Positions 9,642-19,395 of a stretch of DNA of 64,000 bases are shown piece by piece. Position 1 is the first letter of the stretch, and every line of letters begins with the position of its first letter. The position numbers and the translations under genes are program-made. This DNA comes from an uncultured Erysipelotrichaceae bacterium (GTDB lineage Bacteria > Bacillota_I > Bacilli_A > Erysipelotrichales > Erysipelotrichaceae), in the NCBI GenBank assembly GCA_949744505.1, contig CATJXY010000034.1, positions 1-64,000 of the forward strand, read 5' to 3'. Below the pieces are notes generated by a model. That model saw nothing but the letters and a program-made list of their open reading frames with translations. It searched no databases and was not told the DNA's origin.

Positions 9642-10949
9642 ATGACAAATACAGAGAAATTGTGTCAATTCATTCAAGCTTCTCCATCTTGTTTTCATGC
9701 CGTTGAAGAAATAAAAAAACAGCTTCATGAAAATGGATTTGAAGAGCTTTCTGAGAATAAAAAATGGATTTTGAATAAAAATGGATCTTATTATGTGACG
9801 AGAAATAATTCCAGTATCATTGCGTTTAAAATTGGGAATGAACTAGAGGATTACGGATTTAAAATGTCTGCATCTCACAGTGATTCACCAACATTTAAGA
9901 TAAAGCAAAAAGCTGAGTTGGAGTCAGGAAAAAACTATCTTCGTTTAAATGTAGAAGGGTATGGGGGGATGATTCATTCTACATGGTTGGATCGTCCTTT
10001 AAGTGTTGCCGGAAGATGCTATATTAAAGATGGAAATCAAGTTAAAATGAAATTATTTAATGTTGATCGAGATACCTTATTGATTCCGAATATGGCTATT
10101 CATATGAATCGAGAAATTAATAATGGATTCAAATATAATCCACAGATTGATTTATGTCCATTGTTTGAAGGTAAAGCGTTTGAAACAGAAGATTTCAAAA
10201 AGATGATAGCAGAGAGTTGTCAAGTAGAAACAGATCAAATTATCAGTATGGATGCTTATCTTTATTGCCGAACTCCCTATACAATTTGGGGTGGAAAAAA
10301 AGAATTTGTATCGAGTCCTAAATTAGATGATTTACAGTGTGCATATACTACTTTACAAGGATTTATTCAAGGAAATTGTACTAAATCTATAAATGTTTAT
10401 TGCTGTTTTGATAACGAAGAAGTCGGTTCAACAACAAGGCAGGGAGCTAATTCTAATTTTTTAGAAACAACTTTGAAAAGAATTAATGCATGTCTTGGCA
10501 AAGATGAAGAAGACTATTTATGTGCTTTAGCAAATTCATTTATGATTTCAGCTGACAATGCTCATGCCGTTCATCCGAATCATCCGGAGAAAACAGATGC
10601 TAAAAACTGCACTTATATGAACTCAGGAATTGTTGTGAAATCAAATGCTAATCAGAGCTATACAACAGATTCATTAAGCTGTTCACTATTTGTTCAAATT
10701 TGTGAAAAAGCTAAAGTACCTGTACAATTCTTCGCCAATCGAAGCGATGAAAGAGGAGGAGGAACATTGGGAAACATTTCCGGAAGTCATGTTTCTGTAA
10801 GTACTGTGGATATTGGTTTGGCACAACTTGCTATGCACTCAAGTTATGAAACGGCAGGATCTGAGGATACTGATTATATGATCAAAGCAATGAAAGCTTA
10901 TTATGATGCAGAAATCGTTAAGACTGATTCCTGCTTTGAGTTAAAGTAA
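9642..10949 (+). CDS. M18 family aminopeptidase
   Basis: SASHSDSPTFKIK, NVEGYGGMIHSTWLDRPLSVAGR, CCFDNEEVGSTTRQGA, SADNAHAVHPNHPEK. Confidence 0.95.
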   Translation: MTNTEKLCQFIQASPSCFHAVEEIKKQLHENGFEELSENKKWILNKNGSYYVTRNNSSIIAFKIGNELEDYGFKMSASHSDSPTFKIKQKAELESGKNYLRLNVEGYGGMIHSTWLDRPLSVAGRCYIKDGNQVKMKLFNVDRDTLLIPNMAIHMNREINNGFKYNPQIDLCPLFEGKAFETEDFKKMIAESCQVETDQIISMDAYLYCRTPYTIWGGKKEFVSSPKLDDLQCAYTTLQGFIQGNCTKSINVYCCFDNEEVGSTTRQGANSNFLETTLKRINACLGKDEEDYLCALANSFMISADNAHAVHPNHPEKTDAKNCTYMNSGIVVKSNANQSYTTDSLSCSLFVQICEKAKVPVQFFANRSDERGGGTLGNISGSHVSVSTVDIGLAQLAMHSSYETAGSEDTDYMIKAMKAYYDAEIVKTDSCFELK

Positions 10950-10967
10950 TAAAAGGATCATTTATCT

Positions 10968-11138
10968 ATGATTGAAAATATTAATGACTTCTTATCCATT
11001 GGATCTATGCTTATTATTATTTTAATTTTATTTCTATTCCTGTTTAGAGGGTTGGTACATGGACACAAAATTCGAAGATATGAACAGGAAGTTGAATATT
11101 ATTCTGATTTTTATGAAGAAGATGACGATGAAGAATAA
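10968..11138 (+). CDS. small single-pass membrane protein with acidic tail, hypothetical (56 aa)
   Basis: My translation MIENINDFLSIGSMLIIILILFLFLFRGLVHGHKIRRYEQEVEYYSDFYEEDDDEE; too short for the supplied track; fits tightly between neighbours. Confidence 0.6.
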   Translation: MIENINDFLSIGSMLIIILILFLFLFRGLVHGHKIRRYEQEVEYYSDFYEEDDDEE

Positions 11139-11155
11139 ACAAGGAGGAAATAATT

Positions 11156-11650
11156 ATGTTTGTACATCAAATCACATCTGAAAACGCACCAAAAGCAATT
11201 GGACCTTATTCACCGGCTGTAAAACTAGGAGATTTTGTTTATCTATCAGGGCAAATTCCAGTTGATCCGACAACAGGAAATGTTGTAGAAGGCGGAATTA
11301 AAGAACAAACAGAGCGTGTTATGAAGAATATCGTTGCGTTATTGGACGAAATTCATTTAAGCACAAGACATATTGTAAAAACAACCGTTTTTATCAACAA
11401 TATGGATAACTTTGCAACCGTTAATGAAGTTTACGCTTCTTATTTTGATCCGGCATATCCTGCACCAGCAAGAAGCTGTGTAGAAGTTTCCCGTTTACCA
11501 AAAGATGTTTTGGTTGAAATTGAATGTTTAGTCATTGATACTTTAGTTTATGAACAACAAATGAATCAAGGATGTAAAGGTTGTTCACAAAACGGAGAAT
11601 GTTGTGACCAAGAATGTGGTGGTTGTGATTCAAATGAATGCGGTGAATAG
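11156..11650 (+). CDS. RidA/YjgF family protein with Cys-rich C-terminal extension
   Basis: RidA core (APKAIGPYSPAVKLGDFVYLSGQIP...PARSCVEVSRLPKDVLVEIE) followed by GCKGCSQNGECCDQECGGCDSNECGE. Confidence 0.93.
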   Translation: MFVHQITSENAPKAIGPYSPAVKLGDFVYLSGQIPVDPTTGNVVEGGIKEQTERVMKNIVALLDEIHLSTRHIVKTTVFINNMDNFATVNEVYASYFDPAYPAPARSCVEVSRLPKDVLVEIECLVIDTLVYEQQMNQGCKGCSQNGECCDQECGGCDSNECGE

Positions 11651-11798
11651 ATCACTGCATTTTTTTAATTTTCATAATGAAATAACAGGTAAATCCAAAT
11701 ACAAGGGTAAATTATAGATTTACCTTAAATTAAAAAAGCATTTATCTTGACATCATCGAATACTCTATTTACAATTAAGATAATTGGAGGAAATAGTT

Positions 11799-12053
11799 AT
11801 GTCAGAAAAATTTACATACATGCCAAAAGGAGTATGTTCACGACAAATGGATTTTGAAATGGAAGGAAATATTATCAAATCTTGTAATGTCACTGGGGGT
11901 TGCAATGGGAATTTAAAGGGAATTTGCAGTATCATAAGAGAAAAAAGTGCTGAAGAAGTTATTGCAGCATTTGAAGGAATTACATGTGGTCCAAAGACAA
12001 CTTCTTGTCCGGATCAGATTGCTGCAGCTTTAAAGCAATATTTAGCAAAATAA
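11799..12053 (+). CDS. TSCPD domain-containing protein
   Basis: Compact Cys-rich protein with ...CGPKTTSCPDQIAAALKQYL; ATG at 11799 after GGAGG. Confidence 0.8.
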   Translation: MSEKFTYMPKGVCSRQMDFEMEGNIIKSCNVTGGCNGNLKGICSIIREKSAEEVIAAFEGITCGPKTTSCPDQIAAALKQYLAK

Positions 12054-12096
12054 ATGTATATCGAGTCTTATCATTACACATATTAGTAATGGTGAG

Positions 12097-12231
12097 ATGA
12101 TGAATAAAAAAGAACAAATGGAAATCGCTTCGGTTTTATTTGAAATGGGAATGTCATTTGATGTTATTGAAGCGGTAACAAAAATCAAGGCTGAAGAATA
12201 TCTTAAGGAGATTCTCAACTCACAAGAATGA
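12097..12231 (+). CDS. small hypothetical protein (44 aa)
   Basis: MMNKKEQMEIASVLFEMGMSFDVIEAVTKIKAEEYLKEILNSQE; RBS-like GGTGAG and a terminator immediately after. Confidence 0.45.
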   Translation: MMNKKEQMEIASVLFEMGMSFDVIEAVTKIKAEEYLKEILNSQE

Positions 12232-12258
12232 AAAAAGCACAAAAAAGTGCTTTTTATT
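12232..12258 (+). terminator. intrinsic terminator
   Basis: AAAAAGCAC-aaaaaa-GTGCTTTTT. Confidence 0.75.
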
Positions 12259-12333
12259 TTTATGTACAAGAATATTAAACTGTTTTTAATTAATTTAGTT
12301 AGAATATGTTATAATTGGTTTGGAGTGATATTC

Positions 12334-15006
12334 ATGAAAAAAATTGTAATTTTATTCACTGTTATCTTCTTTTTCTTTTTGATCGATTCGCAAAAAATTC
12401 ATGCAGAATCAAATTCATATGAAGTTTTGATCACGGACGGAGAAAATACGGTCAGTACTTATTTTAATTCTTTTGAAGAGGCGAATCTCTTTTATCTTGA
12501 ACATTTTGATGAAGGAAATAATATTGCTTTAAAGAAAGAGGATAAGATCATTGATGCAAGATATGCATTAGTAAAGTTTTCATCTAATTCATCTTGTACA
12601 ATTAATACGGATTTTATCATGGATGAATCAAATGAATCCGGTTATTTAAATGGCTGTTATGGAACAGATGGAGCATTTTTAGGATTAAATAGCAAGAAGA
12701 CTCATGCTAAATTTATGATTTCCGGAGTAGTCGGATGGGTTAAACTGGAGGATATCGAAATTGTTTTAATTGAGAATGTTAATAATGTGACTTCTTACAA
12801 AATTGAAGATGAATCTTTGAAACATCGAATCAAAGCAGATTTTAATACAGATCGTTTCAGTACGGTTCTGGTATTGGATCGATCATTGGAATATTTAAGT
12901 GAAAATACAATTTATTACAGTTACGATGGGCATTATTTTTATGATGATATAAGGGTTATGTTAGATGACTATCGAATCCAAACTCGGATAAATGCAATTA
13001 ATTCGGAAAATCCATACTATAACTATTATATGATGGTATCGAATCGAACCATGAGCCATTATACATCGGATGAAATCAAATCTTATCTCGAAAATGAAAG
13101 GAAAATAGATCAGTCTATTGTTCAATTCAATGATAATACATTGAATGCCATTCATGACACCTTGAATCAGTCTATGATGTTCGGCATAGAAAATGAATTG
13201 CTTTTCTACCAGAATATTTATGGAGCGAATGCCCTAATGATGTTATCTCTATCGATGAATGAGTCCGCAATTGGACGGAGCAATTTAGCATATACACGTT
13301 TAAACTTGTTTGGTCATGCCGCTTATGATTCGGATGTAGAAAAGTATGCGTCTAAATATTCCTCTGTTGCTTCCAGTGTTGCTTCTCATGCAAAGAATTA
13401 CATTTCACAAAATTACAGCAATCCAAGTAAATTTATGTATCATGGAAGTTACTTTGGCAATAAAGAAAGTGGAATGAATGTTAGTTATGCAAGTGATCCA
13501 TATTGGGGTGAAAAAGCCGCTGCTTATTATAAAAAGATTGATGATGCATTACAAAATAAAGATTTGAACAGTGTTGCCATCGGAATTAGAAAAAGCGGTG
13601 TTGAAACTCCGATTTATCGGTTTCCGGATCTTGAAAGTGAAATTTTAGCTTCTACAACAAGAAATGGAAACTTTGCATTCGTTCTTCTTGATCGTATTAT
13701 CGGAAATGATGAATTAGAGTATTATAAAGTTCAAATGGATCCTAGTCTTAATGAAAATGGGTTATATCGATTTGATTCTAATGTAGGATATATATTAAGT
13801 AGTACAATTGATCTAATTTTAAATGAGGATAAAATCGGTACACAGCAAATGATACGAGTATCCGTCGATGCAAATGGTGGATTTTTTTATAATAATCTTG
13901 AAAAAATTGAATTTGATTGCTTCAGTTATGAGCATATTGCATTATCTACTCCAAATAAAAAAGATGCAGAATTTGAAAAATGGTCTGAAATTAAAACTGA
14001 AGACTCATTGCAATACATTGCTCAATATAAGAAAATTAATTCTATTGAATTGATTCAAGCTCCCAAAACCAAATATTTTATTCATGATAAAATAGATTTG
14101 GAAAATGGATTACTTAAAATAAACTATGAGGATGGATCAACAAAAATAATTGATTTACTGCCTTCTATGGTATCCGGATACGATTTAAATGAATCAGGGA
14201 TTCAAACAGTCGAGGTTAGCTATTGTCAAATGAAATGCAGTTATGAAATTGAAGTTTTAAATAAAGTGGAATGGGAGGGGGAAAATTTACTTACTAGTAT
14301 TCAATCTATTGATGAAGAAACAAATTTAGAAGAATTACTTGATATAAAATCCATTATGCTTGAGCATCCGGATTATTTTACCTTCGATCAAAGACGTCAT
14401 GTTGATAAATGGCTTCAAGAGGCATATCCTAAACTAAATATTCGAGTGAGTGAAAATCCGTATAATCTTCAGATATCTAATTTAGCATTAAATGTAGATT
14501 TATCAAAAAGTGAGAGACTCTTCTTTAAAACTCCTCTTGATATCAAAGTTTTAAAGTCTGATGTACTCAAAGAGAAAAGAATGAGAGAGATTGCTGAAGC
14601 AAATGAATATATTCCTTTGGAATCATTTGTTATAGAGGGTGAATATTGCTCAAAAGAAGTGGAAATAACGATTCCTTTGACTGTAACGATTGATAAAAAT
14701 GATGAAGATCTGACACATCAATTTGTTATCTTGCATGAAAGTAACAATCATGTTGAAATTGTCTATTCCAAACAATCCGACCATTGTGTTACTTTTGAAA
14801 TAGAGGAATGGGGAAATTATTTAGTTGCATATAGAAATACACTAAATACAATAAGTGGGGTAGATCCACAAGAAAATAATTTCTTTATTGCTTCATCACA
14901 CTCTAATTGGATATATAGGGTGGCATTTATACTCTTGGTTTTAATTATATTGGTACTAGGAATCAAGAAAATCAATAGGCGTAGAGCTTTAAACAATCGA
15001 AGTTAA
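12334..15006 (+). CDS. secreted/membrane-anchored endo-beta-N-acetylglucosaminidase (GH73-like)
   Basis: Signal peptide from the ATG at 12334; LSMNESAIGRSNLAYTRLNLFGHAAYD...ASDPYWGEKAAAYYKKID; C-terminal TM helix. Confidence 0.85.
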   Translation: MKKIVILFTVIFFFFLIDSQKIHAESNSYEVLITDGENTVSTYFNSFEEANLFYLEHFDEGNNIALKKEDKIIDARYALVKFSSNSSCTINTDFIMDESNESGYLNGCYGTDGAFLGLNSKKTHAKFMISGVVGWVKLEDIEIVLIENVNNVTSYKIEDESLKHRIKADFNTDRFSTVLVLDRSLEYLSENTIYYSYDGHYFYDDIRVMLDDYRIQTRINAINSENPYYNYYMMVSNRTMSHYTSDEIKSYLENERKIDQSIVQFNDNTLNAIHDTLNQSMMFGIENELLFYQNIYGANALMMLSLSMNESAIGRSNLAYTRLNLFGHAAYDSDVEKYASKYSSVASSVASHAKNYISQNYSNPSKFMYHGSYFGNKESGMNVSYASDPYWGEKAAAYYKKIDDALQNKDLNSVAIGIRKSGVETPIYRFPDLESEILASTTRNGNFAFVLLDRIIGNDELEYYKVQMDPSLNENGLYRFDSNVGYILSSTIDLILNEDKIGTQQMIRVSVDANGGFFYNNLEKIEFDCFSYEHIALSTPNKKDAEFEKWSEIKTEDSLQYIAQYKKINSIELIQAPKTKYFIHDKIDLENGLLKINYEDGSTKIIDLLPSMVSGYDLNESGIQTVEVSYCQMKCSYEIEVLNKVEWEGENLLTSIQSIDEETNLEELLDIKSIMLEHPDYFTFDQRRHVDKWLQEAYPKLNIRVSENPYNLQISNLALNVDLSKSERLFFKTPLDIKVLKSDVLKEKRMREIAEANEYIPLESFVIEGEYCSKEVEITIPLTVTIDKNDEDLTHQFVILHESNNHVEIVYSKQSDHCVTFEIEEWGNYLVAYRNTLNTISGVDPQENNFFIASSHSNWIYRVAFILLVLIILVLGIKKINRRRALNNRS

Positions 15007-15059
15007 TAAAAGACAGAAGAGAAGAACTATGTTATAATAAAATGGTTTTGAGGTGAATT

Positions 15060-15530
15060 ATGAGAAAAAGAGAAATTGTTTTGATTGCTGTTATCGTGCT
15101 AATTGATCTTCTTACCAAATCTTGGAGCGAAGCTGCAATTGGACTGGGAAATCAACAGGTAATTATCGAGAATTTCTTTTCGATTACAATAGCAAGAAAC
15201 ACAGGAGCTGCATGGAGTGTTTTCGAAGGAGAAATGACATTCTTCTATATTATGACGATCATTGCTTTGGCAGTAATGTTTTATGGTTTATTTTCAGCAA
15301 AAAAAATAAATTGGTTATTTAGAATATCTTTATGTTTAATGATTGCGGGAACACTTGGAAACTTTTTCGATCGTTTAACGCTTCATTATGTCCGAGATTT
15401 TTTAGATTTTATTATCTTCGGATATGATTATCCAATTTTTAATGTTGCGGATATTTCTCTTTGTATTGGTGTATTCTTGATGATTATTGATGTATTTTTT
15501 GATTCAAAAGGAGAAAAAGCAAATGGATAA
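15060..15530 (+). CDS. lspA: signal peptidase II
   Basis: ARNTGAAWSVFEG, GTLGNFFDRL, FNVADISLCIGV. Confidence 0.95.
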   Translation: MRKREIVLIAVIVLIDLLTKSWSEAAIGLGNQQVIIENFFSITIARNTGAAWSVFEGEMTFFYIMTIIALAVMFYGLFSAKKINWLFRISLCLMIAGTLGNFFDRLTLHYVRDFLDFIIFGYDYPIFNVADISLCIGVFLMIIDVFFDSKGEKANG

Positions 15531-16440
15531 AATGATTTGGATAATAGAAAAAGAAAATTCATCTAAAAGAATCGATCGATTATTGAATGAATTGTGTGAA
15601 GATTTATCAAGAAATCGGATTCAAATGTTAATTGAACAAAATTCGGTTTTAGTGAATGGAAAAGAAATAAAAGCAAACTATAAATGCAAAGAAGGGGATA
15701 AAGTTGAACTGGAACTTCCGGAAAATCAAGAACCGGAGGCAAAACCGGAAAATATTCCTTTAGATATTGTATATGAAGATCGTGATATTCTAGTCGTCAA
15801 TAAACCAAAAGGTATGGTAGTCCATCCTTCAGCCGGAAATTGGGAACACACTTTAGTGAATGCCTTACTATATCATTGTCGAGATCTTTCAGGCATCAAT
15901 GGAGTACTAAGACCGGGAATCGTGCATCGTATTGATAAAGATACAAGTGGTCTTTTAGCTGTTGCGAAAAACGATACAGCACACAACGCTTTAGCAAAAC
16001 AGTTAAGTGATAAAACAATGAATCGCAAATATCTAGCACTTATTGATGGGATTCTTGAACATAACTATGGAACAATTGATGCACCGATTGGACGAGATGA
16101 AAAAGATAGACAGAAAATGACTGTAACTGAAAAAAATTCCAAAGAAGCAATTACTCATTTTAAAGTAATTGAACGTTTTAAAAATAAAACATTAGTAGAA
16201 TGTAATCTTGAAACTGGAAGAACTCATCAGATCCGTGTTCATTTTCAATACATTAAATATCCGATTATCGGAGATCCAAAATACGGAAGAAAAAATCAAA
16301 TCATGGCAAGTGGACAAATGCTTCATGCATACCAATTGACATTGCGTCATCCTACAACTAATCAAGAAATGACTTTTAATGCACCGTTACCGCAAGAATT
16401 TACGGATATATTGGAGCAACTACGTAAAGAAATGGAGTGA
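15523..16440 (+). CDS. RluA/RluD family pseudouridine synthase
   Basis: S4 domain, PGIVHRIDKDTSGLLAVAKND, ETGRTHQIRVHF; start at 15523 overlaps the lspA stop. Confidence 0.95.
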   Translation: MDKMIWIIEKENSSKRIDRLLNELCEDLSRNRIQMLIEQNSVLVNGKEIKANYKCKEGDKVELELPENQEPEAKPENIPLDIVYEDRDILVVNKPKGMVVHPSAGNWEHTLVNALLYHCRDLSGINGVLRPGIVHRIDKDTSGLLAVAKNDTAHNALAKQLSDKTMNRKYLALIDGILEHNYGTIDAPIGRDEKDRQKMTVTEKNSKEAITHFKVIERFKNKTLVECNLETGRTHQIRVHFQYIKYPIIGDPKYGRKNQIMASGQMLHAYQLTLRHPTTNQEMTFNAPLPQEFTDILEQLRKEME

Positions 16441-16444
16441 TTTT

Positions 16445-17704
16445 ATGCAAATTGAAAAGATAGATGTTTTAATGTTGCAATGCGCCTATTATTTTGTAGA
16501 AAAATATCATTACAGTTTTATAAGAACAAAAGTGGTGGGAAAAGAGATTTGGTTAGGAAATCCAAATGCTGAATTCCCTGTTATACATTTGACATCAGCT
16601 AATGCTTCTGCCTCTTATTTTGACAAAGATAGGGTTGTTCAAGTTCATGAGGCAATTGAACAACTTCTTAGAAGGAAAGAGAAACTGTTAAATATTCATA
16701 TATGTAATGAAAAAATAGTAGAATTTGATGAAGATTTTTATGATACCGCTATTTTTGATGGACAAATAACAGGAGTTGATCTGTTAAGTAAATTTCCGGA
16801 TTTTATGAGTGCTTTTACTACCAGCGGTAATTTATCAAGAGATTATTTTGAAATTGCTCGAAAAATAGATAAGATTGGGGCTAAAGATGCACGAGTGCAA
16901 AAAGAAAAGAAAAAATCAGGATATTTTAATCAAATTCCTATTACAACTAAAATTATTGCTGCGATTTGTATTATTATTTATTTCCTTTCTTTATATTTCA
17001 CTCGTAAATTTGATATCAACACCTCAGCTATTCTTTTAGGTGCATTTTATAAAGAATTCATTTTTATCAATCATGATTTTTGGAGATTTTTAACATGTGG
17101 ATTCGTACATGTATCCTTTGGTCATTTACTCATGAATATGCTTTCTTTGATCAATTTAGGGAAATCAATCGAGCAAGTATATGGATGGAAAAAGTTTCTG
17201 GTTATTCTTTTAGGATCCATCATATCAGGAAGTGCGTTTATCTATGTTTTGGATAGAAATACGATTACTGTTGGCTTAAGTGGTGGCTTGTATGGCTTAC
17301 TTGCGGCTATGCTTGTTTTCTTAATTCAATCGCAAATGATAAAACGACCACAAATTATGTCTAATGTGATTAATATTGTGTTTATTAACTTATTAATCAA
17401 TTTGATGCCGAATATTTCTGTATTAGGTCATTTGGGTGGTTTTGTCGGAGGATTATTTTTATCTTTTCTTTTGTATCCAAACGAACGTTTACAGAAAATG
17501 AAAAAACACGCTATTGTTGCACTTGTAATCTTTTCCTGTATGATGACTTTTAAATGTTCTCAAATAAAAAATTTGGATCAAATTTATTCCGGTACAGATT
17601 TAGCTGTAGTCTCAGCATTAAAGACAATGCCTTTAGATTTTTATACAGATTCTTTATATAAAAACCTTATAGAATATTATATAAAATGTGGATTAATCAA
17701 ATAA
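16445..17704 (+). CDS. rhomboid family intramembrane serine protease with N-terminal extension
   Basis: HVSFGHLLMNMLSLINLG, GLSGGLYGL, LGHLGGFVGG; multiple TM helices. Confidence 0.92.
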   Translation: MQIEKIDVLMLQCAYYFVEKYHYSFIRTKVVGKEIWLGNPNAEFPVIHLTSANASASYFDKDRVVQVHEAIEQLLRRKEKLLNIHICNEKIVEFDEDFYDTAIFDGQITGVDLLSKFPDFMSAFTTSGNLSRDYFEIARKIDKIGAKDARVQKEKKKSGYFNQIPITTKIIAAICIIIYFLSLYFTRKFDINTSAILLGAFYKEFIFINHDFWRFLTCGFVHVSFGHLLMNMLSLINLGKSIEQVYGWKKFLVILLGSIISGSAFIYVLDRNTITVGLSGGLYGLLAAMLVFLIQSQMIKRPQIMSNVINIVFINLLINLMPNISVLGHLGGFVGGLFLSFLLYPNERLQKMKKHAIVALVIFSCMMTFKCSQIKNLDQIYSGTDLAVVSALKTMPLDFYTDSLYKNLIEYYIKCGLIK

Positions 17705-17707
17705 AAA

Positions 17708-17743
17708 AACTGAGTTATTTTTTTAATAGCTCAGTTATTTTTT
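17708..17743. terminator. bidirectional terminator between convergent genes
   Basis: AACTGAGTTATT...AATAGCTCAGTT with A/T tracts on both sides. Confidence 0.8.
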
Positions 17744-18599
17744 CTGTATTCTTAAAATGTATTTTTGCGACATTTTCAAGTTCGTCCCATCCATAGCGAT
17801 TAATGAATTCAACACCATTTTCATCACATTGATTTGAAGCGCCTTTACAAAAAGTCATATCATATTGCTTCTCCATCGCTTCCCATTCTTTTAAAAATGC
17901 ATATCTTGCAATAATAGAAGCACAAGCAACTGCCGGATATTTGTTTTCGGCTTTTGTTTCAAAATGAAGGTTTGTGATGATTGAAGGCTGATTTTTTATG
18001 TATCGATAGTAATTTTCAATAGGGGTAAATTGATCTACTACACACAAAGAGGGGAGAATTGTACATTTTTTCTTTAAATGGACATAAGCTTGATTATGTA
18101 AAATAGCTTTGATTTGATTCATGTTGTTATATTGATGTATTTGATTGTATTTTTTATTATTTAAAATTAATAGGCTATAAGGAATTATTTGAATGAGTTG
18201 CGGAGCAATCACTTTAATTTCTTCGTCTTTTAGTTGCTTTGAATCTTGAATTTTGAGCTTATGAAGTAACTCTGTATGACTTTTATCAAGAAGACAGGCA
18301 CACACACAGACACTACCAAAATAATCACCGGTGCCCACTTCATCGCTTCCGGCTTGCGGATAAATAGTAGTAGTTGAGTCTTTATCTTCAACGATAGAAG
18401 AATCAAAAGCACTGGCATAAATAGTGGCATCTTTTCCTTGAAAAACTACTTTATTTGAACTGTATACACTGACAATGCAATTTTCAAGTTGGGCTTCAAA
18501 TACTATATATGGATTTTTAGATTCACGTCGATTTTCATGAAATGCTGTTTTGATTTTTTCAATGATTTCTTTAGAACATGATATTGAATGTGTTGCCAT
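17715..18599 (-). CDS. rnhC: ribonuclease HIII
   Basis: GSDEVGTGDYFGSVCVCACL, SKQLKDEEI, ACASIIARYAFL; start MATHSIS at 18599. Confidence 0.94.
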   Translation of the reverse strand: MATHSISCSKEIIEKIKTAFHENRRESKNPYIVFEAQLENCIVSVYSSNKVVFQGKDATIYASAFDSSIVEDKDSTTTIYPQAGSDEVGTGDYFGSVCVCACLLDKSHTELLHKLKIQDSKQLKDEEIKVIAPQLIQIIPYSLLILNNKKYNQIHQYNNMNQIKAILHNQAYVHLKKKCTILPSLCVVDQFTPIENYYRYIKNQPSIITNLHFETKAENKYPAVACASIIARYAFLKEWEAMEKQYDMTFCKGASNQCDENGVEFINRYGWDELENVAKIHFKNTEKITELLKK

Positions 18600-18687
18600 A
18601 ACTTTTCTCCTTATCTGATTATGATAACACAAAATTTGCAATCTTGCCAAAATTAAAGTATTATATTAGACGAAAGGATGATTGGTT

Positions 18688-19383
18688 ATGTTTATTTCTA
18701 CTGAAGTGCTACCTATAATTAATATAGGATGTTTAATATTTTTATTGATTTGTATTTTTATCGGAATTAAAAGAGGATTTCTTTTACAATTGGCAAATTT
18801 GGCCGGAATGATTGTCAGCCTTATTTTAGCCTTTATTTTTGCTCCTGTTCTTGCAAGAGAAATTCGTTTATTTCCATCTTCATTGATTGATCTGGGATAT
18901 GATTTTTTAAATGAATTAATTTATCCGTATATCAATCAACTGGCATGGTTTATCGTTATTGTAATCTTAATCAAACTCATAATCATTATTTTAAAACCAC
19001 TGATTAAGATGATTCAAAAACTCCCTATATTAAAGCAATGTAATGAATTGCTTGGAGGAATTTTAGGAGGAGTTCAAGCATTATTGTGGATCATGGTTTT
19101 ATCCGTTTTATTAAGACTTCCATTTTTTGTGAATGGAAATGAAGTTGTAGAACAAACTTTTATTAGAGTTCCGGCTTTACTAGTTGAAATTGGTTTTGAA
19201 AAAATGCCTGTTGATATGAGTCAAATGGAAGAAGTTTCAAAGATATTAGATAATTTATTATCGGATAATCGCGAAGAGATTTTAAGTGAAGAAGAAATCA
19301 AGCAGATTGGTAATGTATTGAATGAAGAACAGGTCGAAGCATTGCTAAAATGGTTGAATGAATCTAAAAAAGAAACTGAATAA
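18688..19383 (+). CDS. CvpA family membrane protein
   Basis: IGIKRGFLLQLANLAGMIVSLILAF; upstream of mutS2. Confidence 0.85.
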   Translation: MFISTEVLPIINIGCLIFLLICIFIGIKRGFLLQLANLAGMIVSLILAFIFAPVLAREIRLFPSSLIDLGYDFLNELIYPYINQLAWFIVIVILIKLIIIILKPLIKMIQKLPILKQCNELLGGILGGVQALLWIMVLSVLLRLPFFVNGNEVVEQTFIRVPALLVEIGFEKMPVDMSQMEEVSKILDNLLSDNREEILSEEEIKQIGNVLNEEQVEALLKWLNESKKETE

Positions 19384-19395
19384 TTAGGAGGAATT

